From: Methylotenera sp.
GTDB taxonomy: Bacteria; Pseudomonadota; Gammaproteobacteria; Burkholderiales; Methylophilaceae
Direction: 5' to 3'
NCBI GenBank assembly: GCA_013141495.1
Contig: JABFQV010000002.1
Span: 186,001-250,000 of the forward strand
DNA: 64,000 nucleotides
The position numbers were made by a program, and so were the translations under genes. Below are positions 7,024 to 15,603 of the stretch, one piece after another. The notes below the pieces were generated by a model. That model was not told where the DNA came from, did no database searches, and saw only the letters and a program-made list of their open reading frames with translations. Numbering within the stretch: the stretch's first letter is position 1; the number at the start of each line of letters is the position of its first letter.

Positions 7024-8679
7024 ATGATCAATTGTCTGTTCATTAAAGTCACCCAAAACTCACGTGGTTTACCCATGCGGAGTTATCGCACCTTGGTCGC
7101 AGAGGAAATCGCATTTGGCCGCGGTGCAGAGTGCACCATTCACTTGCCTGACCCACGTATTGCTATGCACCACGCGGTAATCAAGCGTCGTGATGATGGT
7201 GAGCTACATTTAATAGCGCTCAATGGTGAATTAGAAGTTGATTCTGCATCTAGGCAAAACATTCCGCTAACACAAGGCACGCAAGTCATGCTGGGGCCTT
7301 ATCTATTAACGGTAGAGCCAACGCCACCAGATATCGATTTATCAATATCGCTCGCGCTGGCGCACAGCTTGCCTGATGATTTTCAAAACATCAAATCACG
7401 TACACACGAACCATTACCAGGAGCGACACGCTTTAAAAGACGTTTGTCGATATGGATGGCGGCATTGATTGCGCTATTGTTTTTAGCATTACCGTTAGCG
7501 CAAAATTTAATCCCAAAACTACACGACACCATGGCAGAACTGCCCTTTGGTTTTGATCGAGTGTGGAGTCCAGGGCATATTTCAAATGCGCATCGGCATT
7601 TTGGCTCACAATGCGCCAATTGCCATCAAACGCTAACACAACAGGTCACTGACCAATCCTGCATGCAGTGTCACCGCGACACCACACCGCACATTACGAA
7701 CCCCGCGCTACAACATCATGCTTTTGAGGCTAAACGCAAGTTTTTAGGCAGCACACGCTGCGGTGAATGTCATCGTGAACACAAATCACCACAACCGTTA
7801 ACACGGCAAGATGATGGCATGTGCATTAAGTGTCACGGCAACATTAAAGCTATTAATGCCACCACAAAGCTATCGGATATTCATGATTTTGATAAAGACC
7901 ATCCTGAATTTAAACTCACGTTTAAAACAGGTGCTAATAACGCAGAAATTGTGCGAATACCACAATCTGAAAAAGCACGTTTAATTGAAAACTCCGGGCT
8001 GAACTTTCCGCATTCACAGCACATCGGAAAAGTGCAGGGCCCTAACGGCATGTGGGATGTACGTGAGCTTTCATGTACAACTTGCCACCAGTCAAAAGGT
8101 AAAGAGCTGCAATTTGAACCAATCGCTTATAAGCGCGATTGTGCGGCTTGCCATGCGGGTGAGCTTAAGGTGGGCTCCGCAGACACGAAGCTTGATGTGC
8201 CGCATGGCTCAGAGCAAATAGTGATGAATACGCTAAAATTATTAGCGCCAAAAAATGTTGAGCGCTATTTGGAAAAATTAAAAACAGACGGTTGTGCTTA
8301 CTGCCATGTGGTTGAAACGTCAAATAAAGGAGATGCGTTACCATGGCGCGTCAAGCCATTGCAAATTAACCAGGACTGGTTCAGTAAGGCGCGATTTAAA
8401 CATGCGTCACATCGCACGCAACAATGTGATTCGTGTCATCAGGTAGAGGCCTCAGAAACCAGCGCAGACGTAGCCATGCCCGACCGCGACTCCTGCTTGC
8501 AATGTCACTCTGGCAAGCGTCCAAAACACAAACGCATTGCCAGCGGTTGCATGTCCTGCCATGACTTTCATAGCGTACACAAAACAGTTAACGCATCCAC
8601 TTCAAGTGAAAGCTCCATTCAGCACACACTTGATACGGCGCTTTCTATATCAAAACAATCATCTAAAGAAAAAGAATAA
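7024..8679 (+). CDS. FHA-domain decaheme cytochrome c, membrane-anchored
   Basis: This 551-residue protein has an FHA-like domain at about residues 15-97 (FGRGAECTIHLPDPRIAMHHAVI), a single membrane helix at about 140-160, and a C-terminal domain with ten CXXCH heme c sites. The site cysteines start at 197, 213, 246, 267, 351, 373, 424, 468, 491 and 509. Spacing and extra histidines suit a cytochrome c3/NrfB-like multiheme wire with bis-His ligation. The topology should place FHA in the cytoplasm and hemes in the periplasm. In the FHA loop the usual Ser-Arg before the conserved His is Ala47-Met48, so phosphopeptide binding may be lost. It is the third gene of a tight operon with the Fe-S/flavin fusion and the cytochrome b-like protein. 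Confidence 0.85.
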   Translation: MINCLFIKVTQNSRGLPMRSYRTLVAEEIAFGRGAECTIHLPDPRIAMHHAVIKRRDDGELHLIALNGELEVDSASRQNIPLTQGTQVMLGPYLLTVEPTPPDIDLSISLALAHSLPDDFQNIKSRTHEPLPGATRFKRRLSIWMAALIALLFLALPLAQNLIPKLHDTMAELPFGFDRVWSPGHISNAHRHFGSQCANCHQTLTQQVTDQSCMQCHRDTTPHITNPALQHHAFEAKRKFLGSTRCGECHREHKSPQPLTRQDDGMCIKCHGNIKAINATTKLSDIHDFDKDHPEFKLTFKTGANNAEIVRIPQSEKARLIENSGLNFPHSQHIGKVQGPNGMWDVRELSCTTCHQSKGKELQFEPIAYKRDCAACHAGELKVGSADTKLDVPHGSEQIVMNTLKLLAPKNVERYLEKLKTDGCAYCHVVETSNKGDALPWRVKPLQINQDWFSKARFKHASHRTQQCDSCHQVEASETSADVAMPDRDSCLQCHSGKRPKHKRIASGCMSCHDFHSVHKTVNASTSSESSIQHTLDTALSISKQSSKEKE

Positions 8680-8730
8680 GCGCAAAATTTCAAGTCAACA
8701 TTGAGAATCGTTTTATAAAATACAAACCTT

Positions 8731-10212
8731 ATGACTGAAAAAAAAGTAGATGTTTTATTAGTTGGTAGCGGCATTATGAGCGCCACCCTCGCCTCATTAT
8801 TATCTGAATTAGATAGCTCACTAACTATGATGATGGTAGAACGCTTACCTCAGGTTGCCGCTGAAAGTACGGATGCATGGAACAATGCCGGCACTGGGCA
8901 CGCGGGCTATTGTGAACTTAATTACACGCCGATGCGCGCTGATGGTGTTGTAGAAATTGACCGTGCATTGGCCATTAACGCTTCTTTTGAGGTTTCGCTA
9001 CAATTTTGGTCTTACCTTGTTGAACAAAATACACTGCCTAGTCCAAAAAAATTCATCAATACCACGCCGCATTTAAGCTTTGTTTGGGGTGATGATAATG
9101 TTGAGTTTTTACGCAGGCGCTATCTGCAACTCAAAGAAAATCATCTATTTCAAGATATGGAATTTAGTGATGATATAGCCCAGCTAAAAAGCTGGATGCC
9201 GCTGATGATGCAGCAACGCGATAGCAATCAACGCGTAGCGGCGACACGTGTAAGTTATGGATGTGACGTTGACTTTGGTGCATTAACACGTAGCTTAATT
9301 AAATCGCTAGCCACTAAAAATAATTTTGACCTTAATCTCAATACTGAAGTACAAAGCTTAAAACAACTAAGCAACGGACGTTGGCGGGTTGGCTTAAAAG
9401 ACCTGACCAATAAACACAAGACAACGATTGATGCCGGTTTTGTATTTTTAGGCGCAGGGGGCGGAGCATTAGCGTTATTACAAAAGGCTAATATCCCAGA
9501 AGGAAAAAGCTATGGCGGCTTTCCAGTCAGTGGTCAGTGGCTGGTATGCAGCAATCCTGACATCGTTAGGCAACATGATAGCAAAGTCTATGGTAAGGCC
9601 GCATTGGGCGCGCCGCCGATGTCTGTGCCACATTTGGATACTCGCATTATCAATGGCAAACCTGCCCTGCTGTTCGGGCCTTACGCCGGGTTCACCACAA
9701 AGTTTTTAAAGCAAGGTTCGTATTGGGATTTGTTAAAGTCAATCAAACCCAATAACCTCAAAGCCATGCTAGGCGCTGGCTGGCAAAATCTGGATTTAAC
9801 ACGCTACCTCATGGGCGAAGCACTGCAATCACACACTTCACGCATAGAGTCTTTACGCCAGTTTTATCCACAGGCGGTTGAGTCTGATTGGCAGTTAGCC
9901 CATGCTGGCAAGCGCGTTCAAGTTATAAAAAAGTGTAATGAGCAAGGTGGCAAGCTTGAGTTTGGTACTGAAATCGTCAGCGCAAAAGATGGTTCAGTGG
10001 CGGCCTTGCTTGGCGCATCCCCTGGTGCATCTGTGTCTGTACAAGCCATGATTAATGTGATTGAACGCTGCTTTAAAACGCAACTAGAAACTGATGTCTG
10101 GCAGCAAAAGATGAAAACTTTAGTACCAAGTTATGGAGAATCACTCATTACTGATACCAAATTATTAAAAAAGATCAGAACAAGAACACTTAACACGATG
10201 CAACTGCTCTAA
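8731..10212 (+). CDS. mqo: Malate:quinone oxidoreductase
   Basis: This 493-residue protein has the Mqo family hallmarks: FAD loop LLVGSGIMSATLASLL at the N terminus, NNAGTGHAGYCELNYTP, and the C-terminal GASPGASVSVQAM. Mqo is a peripheral membrane FAD enzyme oxidising malate to oxaloacetate with electrons passed to quinone, replacing or complementing NAD-malate dehydrogenase in the TCA cycle. The length matches the family. It lies 51 bp after the decaheme cytochrome gene, so co-transcription is possible. It converges with rlmB across a spacer containing a strong hairpin. Confidence 0.96.
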   Translation: MTEKKVDVLLVGSGIMSATLASLLSELDSSLTMMMVERLPQVAAESTDAWNNAGTGHAGYCELNYTPMRADGVVEIDRALAINASFEVSLQFWSYLVEQNTLPSPKKFINTTPHLSFVWGDDNVEFLRRRYLQLKENHLFQDMEFSDDIAQLKSWMPLMMQQRDSNQRVAATRVSYGCDVDFGALTRSLIKSLATKNNFDLNLNTEVQSLKQLSNGRWRVGLKDLTNKHKTTIDAGFVFLGAGGGALALLQKANIPEGKSYGGFPVSGQWLVCSNPDIVRQHDSKVYGKAALGAPPMSVPHLDTRIINGKPALLFGPYAGFTTKFLKQGSYWDLLKSIKPNNLKAMLGAGWQNLDLTRYLMGEALQSHTSRIESLRQFYPQAVESDWQLAHAGKRVQVIKKCNEQGGKLEFGTEIVSAKDGSVAALLGASPGASVSVQAMINVIERCFKTQLETDVWQQKMKTLVPSYGESLITDTKLLKKIRTRTLNTMQLL

Positions 10213-10335
10213 ATTCAAGTTGATCTTTGCATGGTTGATTTCCCTAACCAGAAAATCCTGAAATTACGTCATTACCTAAAAAGTAAGTCATGCACCGTTT
10301 GTACGCGGTAGAAGTTTAGAGGTTTCGGTTTAACT

Positions 10336-10380
10336 TGGGTAAGATGCTGACTATTATCGTCAGTCCGCATCTTAATCCCA
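10336..10380. terminator. Hairpin between convergent mqo and rlmB
   Basis: The arms TGGG-TAAGATGC (10336-10347) and GCATCTTA-AT-CCCA (10367-10380) form a 12-bp stem with a two-base bulge, and an inner TGAC/GTCA extends it. It lies in the gap where mqo and rlmB transcription meet, so it may end transcripts from both sides. There is no clear uridine run on either strand, so an intrinsic terminator is uncertain. Confidence 0.4.
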
Positions 10381-10382
10381 GA

Positions 10383-10417
10383 TTAACTACGAGTTAAACT
10401 ACAAGTTAAACCGCGAG
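10383..10417 (-). repeat. 12-bp tandem repeat over the rlmB stop codon
   Basis: About three units of 11-12 bp (TTAACTACGAG, TTAAACTACAAG, TTAAACCGCGAG) in tandem cover the end of rlmB and its stop codon. The last sense codons of rlmB are part of one unit. This looks like local slippage that shifted or duplicated the 3' end. Confidence 0.6.
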
Positions 10418-11173
10418 TTTAGTCGCAATCAAGCTACGCTGGCGGCGCACTTCATACAAGCAAATACCACTAGCCACACTCACGTTTAAGCTTTCAACCG
10501 AACCAAACATTGGAATTGTCACTAGCGCATCACAAGTTTCAGCGGTTAAGCGGCGTATGCCATCGCCTTCTGCACCTAACACTAAAGCAATTGGGCCATC
10601 TAGCTTGGTATTGAGCAAGTTGCTTGGCGCGTCCATGGTGGTACCTACTACAAAAACCCCGGCCTCTTTGAGCTCACGTATCGTTCTAGCCAAGTTAGTC
10701 ACCGCAATGAACGGTACGGTTTCTGCTGCACCACAGGCAACTTTACGTACGGTTGCGTTCAAGCCAACGGCTCTGTCTTTAGGTGCAATCACAGCATGCA
10801 CGCCCATGGCATCAGCCACGCGCAAACACGCGCCTAAATTATGTGGGTCTTCCACACCATCTAAAATCAAAAAGAACGGCGGTTCGGTTAAATCAGACTC
10901 TAAAATATCGTGTATATCTTTATATGGTATAGGTGTATCTACCACGCGTGCAATCACACCTTGATGACGACCATTCATGCCAGCCATGCCATCTAAACGG
11001 CTACGTTCTACTTCCATGGTACGTACACCAGCAGACTCTGCCATTTTCAGCAAATCTTTCATGCGCGCATCAAGGCGGTCACGGTCAATTAAAATCTCTT
11101 GCACACTGGCGCTATGTTGGCGCAAACGGCTTAATACGGCATGAAAGCCAAATAAAATACGGGCATCACTCAT
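10406..11173 (-). CDS. rlmB: 23S rRNA (guanosine-2251-2'-O)-methyltransferase RlmB
   Basis: This 255-residue SPOUT methyltransferase has an N-terminal substrate-binding domain starting [17 protein letters not shown]. The knotted motifs follow: [32 protein letters not shown], and [22 protein letters not shown]. RlmB methylates the ribose of G2251 in the 23S P-loop. Its ATG overlaps the rnr stop by four bases (ATGA), so the two are translationally coupled, as in E. coli and many Proteobacteria. Confidence 0.95.
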   Translation of the reverse strand: MSDARILFGFHAVLSRLRQHSASVQEILIDRDRLDARMKDLLKMAESAGVRTMEVERSRLDGMAGMNGRHQGVIARVVDTPIPYKDIHDILESDLTEPPFFLILDGVEDPHNLGACLRVADAMGVHAVIAPKDRAVGLNATVRKVACGAAETVPFIAVTNLARTIRELKEAGVFVVGTTMDAPSNLLNTKLDGPIALVLGAEGDGIRRLTAETCDALVTIPMFGSVESLNVSVASGICLYEVRRQRSLIATKLAV

Positions 11174-13656
11174 TTTTTCACCTTACGTTTAGTTGCTTTT
11201 GCAGTAGCTTTGGTCGCTACTTTTTTAGGTTTACTGGTTTTATTTTGTGGTTTAGGTTTGCCTGAAGGCGATGGCTTCCGTGTTGATGGTTCAAATGACT
11301 CAGCTTTTGGCTTATTGCCAAACTTACCACCAAAATTGGTAGCTTCTGACTTTAGATCATCAAAACCAGGCGTGGATTTTACAGTAGATTTACCGCTGTG
11401 GCCCGTTTTAATACGCATGCCTATTTTTTTAGAATCAACATTAAGTTCATTATTTATATCATTGTTTTTATTAACTAAAGAAAAATCAATCTTAGTAGTT
11501 TCTAAATCAACACGCACTACTTTAATGGTCAACCTGTCGCCTAACTGGTAGCGCACTCCAGTCCGCTCCCCCGCCATTTCATGGCGTGCTTTGTCGTAAT
11601 GGAAATAATCGTTTCCAAGCTCGGTAACGTGCAATAAGCCTTCTACATACACGCCATCGAGTGCGACGAATAAACCAAAACTTGTCACACCTGCGACCGT
11701 ACCCTCAAACACTTCGCCAATTTTATCCTGCATGTAAAAGCATTTAAGCCAATTGGTAACATCACGCGTAGCATCATCGGCACGACGCTCAGTCATCGAG
11801 CATTGCATACCTAAGTTATTCCAGTCCCCAGCTTTATAACGATCGCCATTTAATACCGCTTTAATTGCACGATGAATGAGCAAATCCGGGTAACGGCGGA
11901 TAGGCGATGTAAAGTGAGCGTAAGCCTCATACGCTAAACCAAAGTGGCCCACGTTGTCTGGGCTATACACGGCTTGCTGCATAGAGCGTAATAACACCGT
12001 TTGCAATAACTGCGCGTCAGGGCGCTCTCTGATCTTGTCTAATAACTTACCGTAGTCTTTGGCGTGAGGTTTCTCTCCACCACCTACGCCAAAGCCAAAT
12101 TCACCCATAAACGTGCGTAGCAGCTCTAATTTTTCAGGTGTCGGACCTTCATGAATCCGATATAAAGCAGGATGCTCATGTTTTTTTAGAAATTCAGCCG
12201 CGCAAACATTGGCTGCCAGCATGCATTCCTCAATCAGTTTATGTGCTTCATTACGTGTACTTGGCTCAATGCGCTCAATTTTTCCATTATCATCAAAAAT
12301 CATGATGGTTTCTGATGTCTCGAATTCAATGGCACCGCGTTTTTCACGTTGCGTCTGTAGCAATTGGTAAACGCTATTGAGATCATTCAAATGCGGTACC
12401 AGCCAAGCATATTCTTGTGCTAACGCATCTTGTGGATGTTGCAAGATTTCAAACACCTGATTATAAGTCATGCGTGCTTTTGAGCGCATCACTGAGGGGT
12501 AAAACTTAAATTGCTTTACAATGCCGGCGCCGTCAATCTGCATGTCACAGATCATGCACAAGCGCTCAACATCAGGGTTTAATGAACACAAGCCATTAGA
12601 CAAAGCCTCTGGCAACATCGGGATAACACGCCGCGGAAAATAAACGGAGTTACCACGTTCAAACGCACCTTTATCTAACGCATCGTTTGGTTTTACATAA
12701 AAACTCACGTCGGCAATCGCCACCAATAACCGCCACCCTTTGCCTTGTGGCTGTGCATATACAGCATCATCAAAGTCGCGCGCCGTTTCACCATCAATCG
12801 TAATCAACGGCATTTCACGGCAATCAATACGGCCGTTGTAATCAGCCGCTTGTACTAACTTAGGATAAGACTCTGCCAGCTTAACCGCTTCAGCACTAAA
12901 TTCGTGTGGTAGATTATGCTTGCGTAGCGCAATTTCAATTTCCATGCCGCTATCAGCATAGTTACCTAAAATTTCCACTACTTTGCCCATCGGCTTTGCG
13001 TGTGAAGATGGCTGCTCTGTTAGCTCCACCATTACCACTTGCCCAGATTTTGCACCCATATCTAAATGATATGGAATCAATATATCAAGGTTAATGCGCT
13101 TATCTTCAGCGGCCACCACGGTTACGCCGCTGGTTTGAATCACACGACCTACCAGCTTTTGGGTGCGGCGTTCTAGCACCTCTACAATTTTGCCTTCTGG
13201 CCGGCCTCTTCTATCCAAGCCACTCATGCGTACCATGGCACGGTCACCATGCATCACCTGCGACATTTCTTTAGGACTTAAAAATAAATCCTCGCCATTA
13301 CACTTGGTTTTATCATCTGGAACTAAAAAGCCAAATCCATCAGGATGACCCTGTACCACGCCCGCGATTAAATCGAGCTTATCAGCAATACACAGCGCAC
13401 CTTTTCTATTTCGAATAATCTGGCCTTCACGCTCCATCGCGTTTAAGCGCTTATTAAACACCTCACGCTCAGCATCACTAATCTCCAGTAACGCGTAGAG
13501 CTGCTCAACGCCCAACGGCACACCTTGGTCAGCCATGGTGCTCAATATCAGCTCCCGACTCGGCAACGGCGTATCGTAGCGGCTCGCTTCGCGCGCAGCA
13601 TGAGGATCATTACTTCTTTTAGTTTTGTGACTATTTCTATGATTTGTCATTGACAA
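11170..13656 (-). CDS. rnr: Ribonuclease R
   Basis: This 828-residue protein has an N-terminal winged helix, two cold-shock domains, the RNB catalytic domain with [17 protein letters not shown] (metal-binding aspartates), and an S1 domain starting [20 protein letters not shown] long Lys/Ser/Pro-rich tail completes RNase R. The enzyme is a processive 3'-5' exoribonuclease that degrades structured RNA and, with SmpB-tmRNA, non-stop mRNAs. All three partners are present in this window. It is followed by rlmB with a 4-bp overlap. Confidence 0.96.
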   Translation of the reverse strand: MSMTNHRNSHKTKRSNDPHAAREASRYDTPLPSRELILSTMADQGVPLGVEQLYALLEISDAEREVFNKRLNAMEREGQIIRNRKGALCIADKLDLIAGVVQGHPDGFGFLVPDDKTKCNGEDLFLSPKEMSQVMHGDRAMVRMSGLDRRGRPEGKIVEVLERRTQKLVGRVIQTSGVTVVAAEDKRINLDILIPYHLDMGAKSGQVVMVELTEQPSSHAKPMGKVVEILGNYADSGMEIEIALRKHNLPHEFSAEAVKLAESYPKLVQAADYNGRIDCREMPLITIDGETARDFDDAVYAQPQGKGWRLLVAIADVSFYVKPNDALDKGAFERGNSVYFPRRVIPMLPEALSNGLCSLNPDVERLCMICDMQIDGAGIVKQFKFYPSVMRSKARMTYNQVFEILQHPQDALAQEYAWLVPHLNDLNSVYQLLQTQREKRGAIEFETSETIMIFDDNGKIERIEPSTRNEAHKLIEECMLAANVCAAEFLKKHEHPALYRIHEGPTPEKLELLRTFMGEFGFGVGGGEKPHAKDYGKLLDKIRERPDAQLLQTVLLRSMQQAVYSPDNVGHFGLAYEAYAHFTSPIRRYPDLLIHRAIKAVLNGDRYKAGDWNNLGMQCSMTERRADDATRDVTNWLKCFYMQDKIGEVFEGTVAGVTSFGLFVALDGVYVEGLLHVTELGNDYFHYDKARHEMAGERTGVRYQLGDRLTIKVVRVDLETTKIDFSLVNKNNDINNELNVDSKKIGMRIKTGHSGKSTVKSTPGFDDLKSEATNFGGKFGNKPKAESFEPSTRKPSPSGKPKPQNKTSKPKKVATKATAKATKRKVKK

Positions 13657-13721
13657 AGCTCACCTTTAATATAAAATTCAACGCCTTAATTGGCTACAGT
13701 ATTTAAATACGTAAGTTAATT

Positions 13722-13806
13722 GCCCGGATGGCGGAATTGGTAGACGCGCATGGTTCAGGTCCATGTGCCTTAGGGTGTGGAGGTTCGAGTCCTCTTCCGG
13801 GCACCA
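13722..13806 (+). tRNA. tRNA-Leu (anticodon CAG)
   Basis: This class II tRNA is 85 nt. The acceptor arms are GCCCGGA and TCCGGGC, followed by an encoded ACCA end. The anticodon stem CATGG/CCATG encloses the loop TTCAGGT with anticodon CAG. A variable arm and the TTCGAGT T-loop follow. It is divergent from rnr. CUG-reading leucine tRNAs have exactly this start. Confidence 0.96.
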
Positions 13807-13950
13807 ATCAAATGCATATTCTACTCTATAGCGCGTAAAATATCGCTCATCGCCTCAATGATAATTGATGCTGGCTAGCATTGGTTCAACGTAAACAGGT
13901 CGATAAACGCTGATTAGCCTTAGCTTCCCTGCAGGATGAGTCGCTTATGA

Positions 13951-14763
13951 TTAGCGTATGAAGTTAAGGGCGTTGTAACTTGGTTTTGTTGATTTTAAAT
14001 TGGCAAGCAGGGCAACCGCTTGCGCCCTTTTACCCACATTTAATTTTTGAAAGATGCGTTTAAGGTGGCTTTTAACTGTATTTTCGCTGATATTTAAAAT
14101 CATGCCAATTTCCTGATTGGTTTTACCCGTTTTAATCCAATCAATCACCTCCAGCTCTCGCTCACTTAAACTGGATAGACTAACCACGGGCGCACATTTC
14201 TCTGAAGTATCCGTAGGTGCAAGCGGCGTGATTTTTCTGAGTGCATAGTCTATATGAGGTATGAGTAGAGGCATCGCTAAGCCATTAACTTCAAATGATT
14301 TCTGTTTACCTAAAAACACATATAAACATTCATTTTTACTACGGTAATCAGTAACGCCATATACTAATATCGAGCACATTTCATGGGGTTTGCCAGAAAA
14401 TATGGTTTTAAAATCATACTCAGTAGCCATATCATTAAGATCATCAATCACATAACACTGGCGACCATTATTGACCCAACGTTGATGCAAATGTGTTGCA
14501 CAGACGCCTATTTGATCTAATATTGCCCACAATGCGCGCGTGTTGACACCCTCTAAATGAGAGGTAACGTCATAACTTAAGCTTGCACCAATATGCTTAT
14601 CGCTAAAATCGCCCCAGGCGACTACAAGTGCATCGTGTGGAATCAAGCTGGTAATATTGTTTTGCATCCACTGAAAAAAGTCGAAATGAGTTTCAATATG
14701 TTCAGCGTGCTGTATGACGGAAAAAATATCTTTCCAAAGTTTATTATTAACTTCTATATCCAT
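13951..14763 (-). CDS. epsA: EpsA-type LuxR family transcriptional regulator
   Basis: With the ATG at 14761-14763 this is a 270-residue protein (an upstream TTG would add nine residues). The N-terminal two thirds match the EpsA/XrtB-associated sensor region (FDFFQWMQNNITSLIPHDALVVAWG). The C terminus is a LuxR helix-turn-helix, LSERELEVIDWIKTGKTNQEIG then ISENTVKSHLKRIFQKL. EpsA homologues regulate exopolysaccharide (methanolan) genes in Methylobacillus and PEP-CTERM/exosortase B loci. No exosortase gene is in this window; the nearest glycan gene is the WbpM-type dehydratase just downstream of hpt's start. Target genes are not visible here. Confidence 0.85.
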   Translation of the reverse strand: MDIEVNNKLWKDIFSVIQHAEHIETHFDFFQWMQNNITSLIPHDALVVAWGDFSDKHIGASLSYDVTSHLEGVNTRALWAILDQIGVCATHLHQRWVNNGRQCYVIDDLNDMATEYDFKTIFSGKPHEMCSILVYGVTDYRSKNECLYVFLGKQKSFEVNGLAMPLLIPHIDYALRKITPLAPTDTSEKCAPVVSLSSLSERELEVIDWIKTGKTNQEIGMILNISENTVKSHLKRIFQKLNVGKRAQAVALLANLKSTKPSYNALNFIR

Positions 14764-14961
14764 AATAATTAGGCACCGTATGATGAGCAATTTTGCTCAC
14801 GTACACTTACCAATGCATAATAAATGCCAGATATTTAATTTAATAAAAACAAATAGTTATAAGATAATTTTGGAAGACTATTGATTTAATCGTTAACAAG
14901 TCAACTTTAGTGTCAATTTTACAACAACACTAAAAAGAGAAATTCGTGCCAAAACTAAAAA

Positions 14962-15507
14962 TCACTCTAAATTTAGCGCATAAATCGCAGGTAAATTGCG
15001 CCACCATCCATAAACATCCATGCCATAGCCAAATACATAACAATTAGGCACTTCAAGCCCTACAAAATCAGCTTTAATCGGCTTGGCATGCTCAAGTTTT
15101 TTTTCAATCAATACTGCAGAAAACACCTTTAAAGCACCAAGCGCTAAACATTTGTCTTGAATCTCTTTCAAAGTGACACCTTCGTCTAAAATATCGTCCA
15201 CCAACAATACAGTGCGACCGGATAAATCTAGCTTGGGGAGTGATTTCCAACTGAGCGTCTTGCCAACGGTTGCATTTTGGTAACGGCTGGCATGTACATG
15301 GTCCAACTCTAATGGAAATAAGAGCTGCGTTAGCAATTGTCCGGCAAAAACAACACCACCGCCCATGACGCAAATAACTACGGGCCGGCTATGTTCGAGC
15401 GTGCGCGTAATTTCTTTACTTAATCTCACAATTTCTGTTGCAACCGCCTCAGATGAATAAATAAGTTCAGATTGTGCAAGCAGTTGTTGGGGATCAGTTA
15501 AATGCAT
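14962..15507 (-). CDS. hpt: Hypoxanthine-guanine phosphoribosyltransferase
   Basis: This 181-residue phosphoribosyltransferase has the PRPP motif VLLVDDILDEGVTL and a flexible-loop serine/tyrosine (HASRYQNATVGK). The C-terminal FVGLEVPNCYVFGYGMDVYGWWRNLPAIYAL is characteristic of the betaproteobacterial HGPRT type. It salvages hypoxanthine and guanine to IMP and GMP. It lies between the epsA regulator and a surface-polysaccharide dehydratase, 97 bp from the latter; no functional link is evident. Confidence 0.9.
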   Translation of the reverse strand: MHLTDPQQLLAQSELIYSSEAVATEIVRLSKEITRTLEHSRPVVICVMGGGVVFAGQLLTQLLFPLELDHVHASRYQNATVGKTLSWKSLPKLDLSGRTVLLVDDILDEGVTLKEIQDKCLALGALKVFSAVLIEKKLEHAKPIKADFVGLEVPNCYVFGYGMDVYGWWRNLPAIYALNLE

Positions 15508-15603
15508 ATATTAGAGCCTATATTTTCTACTATGGCGCGGGTATTGCACCTCAGGTTGTTTTACTTAATAAACTTCGTACACTTTTTATCAAAAAAAGAA
15601 TGG

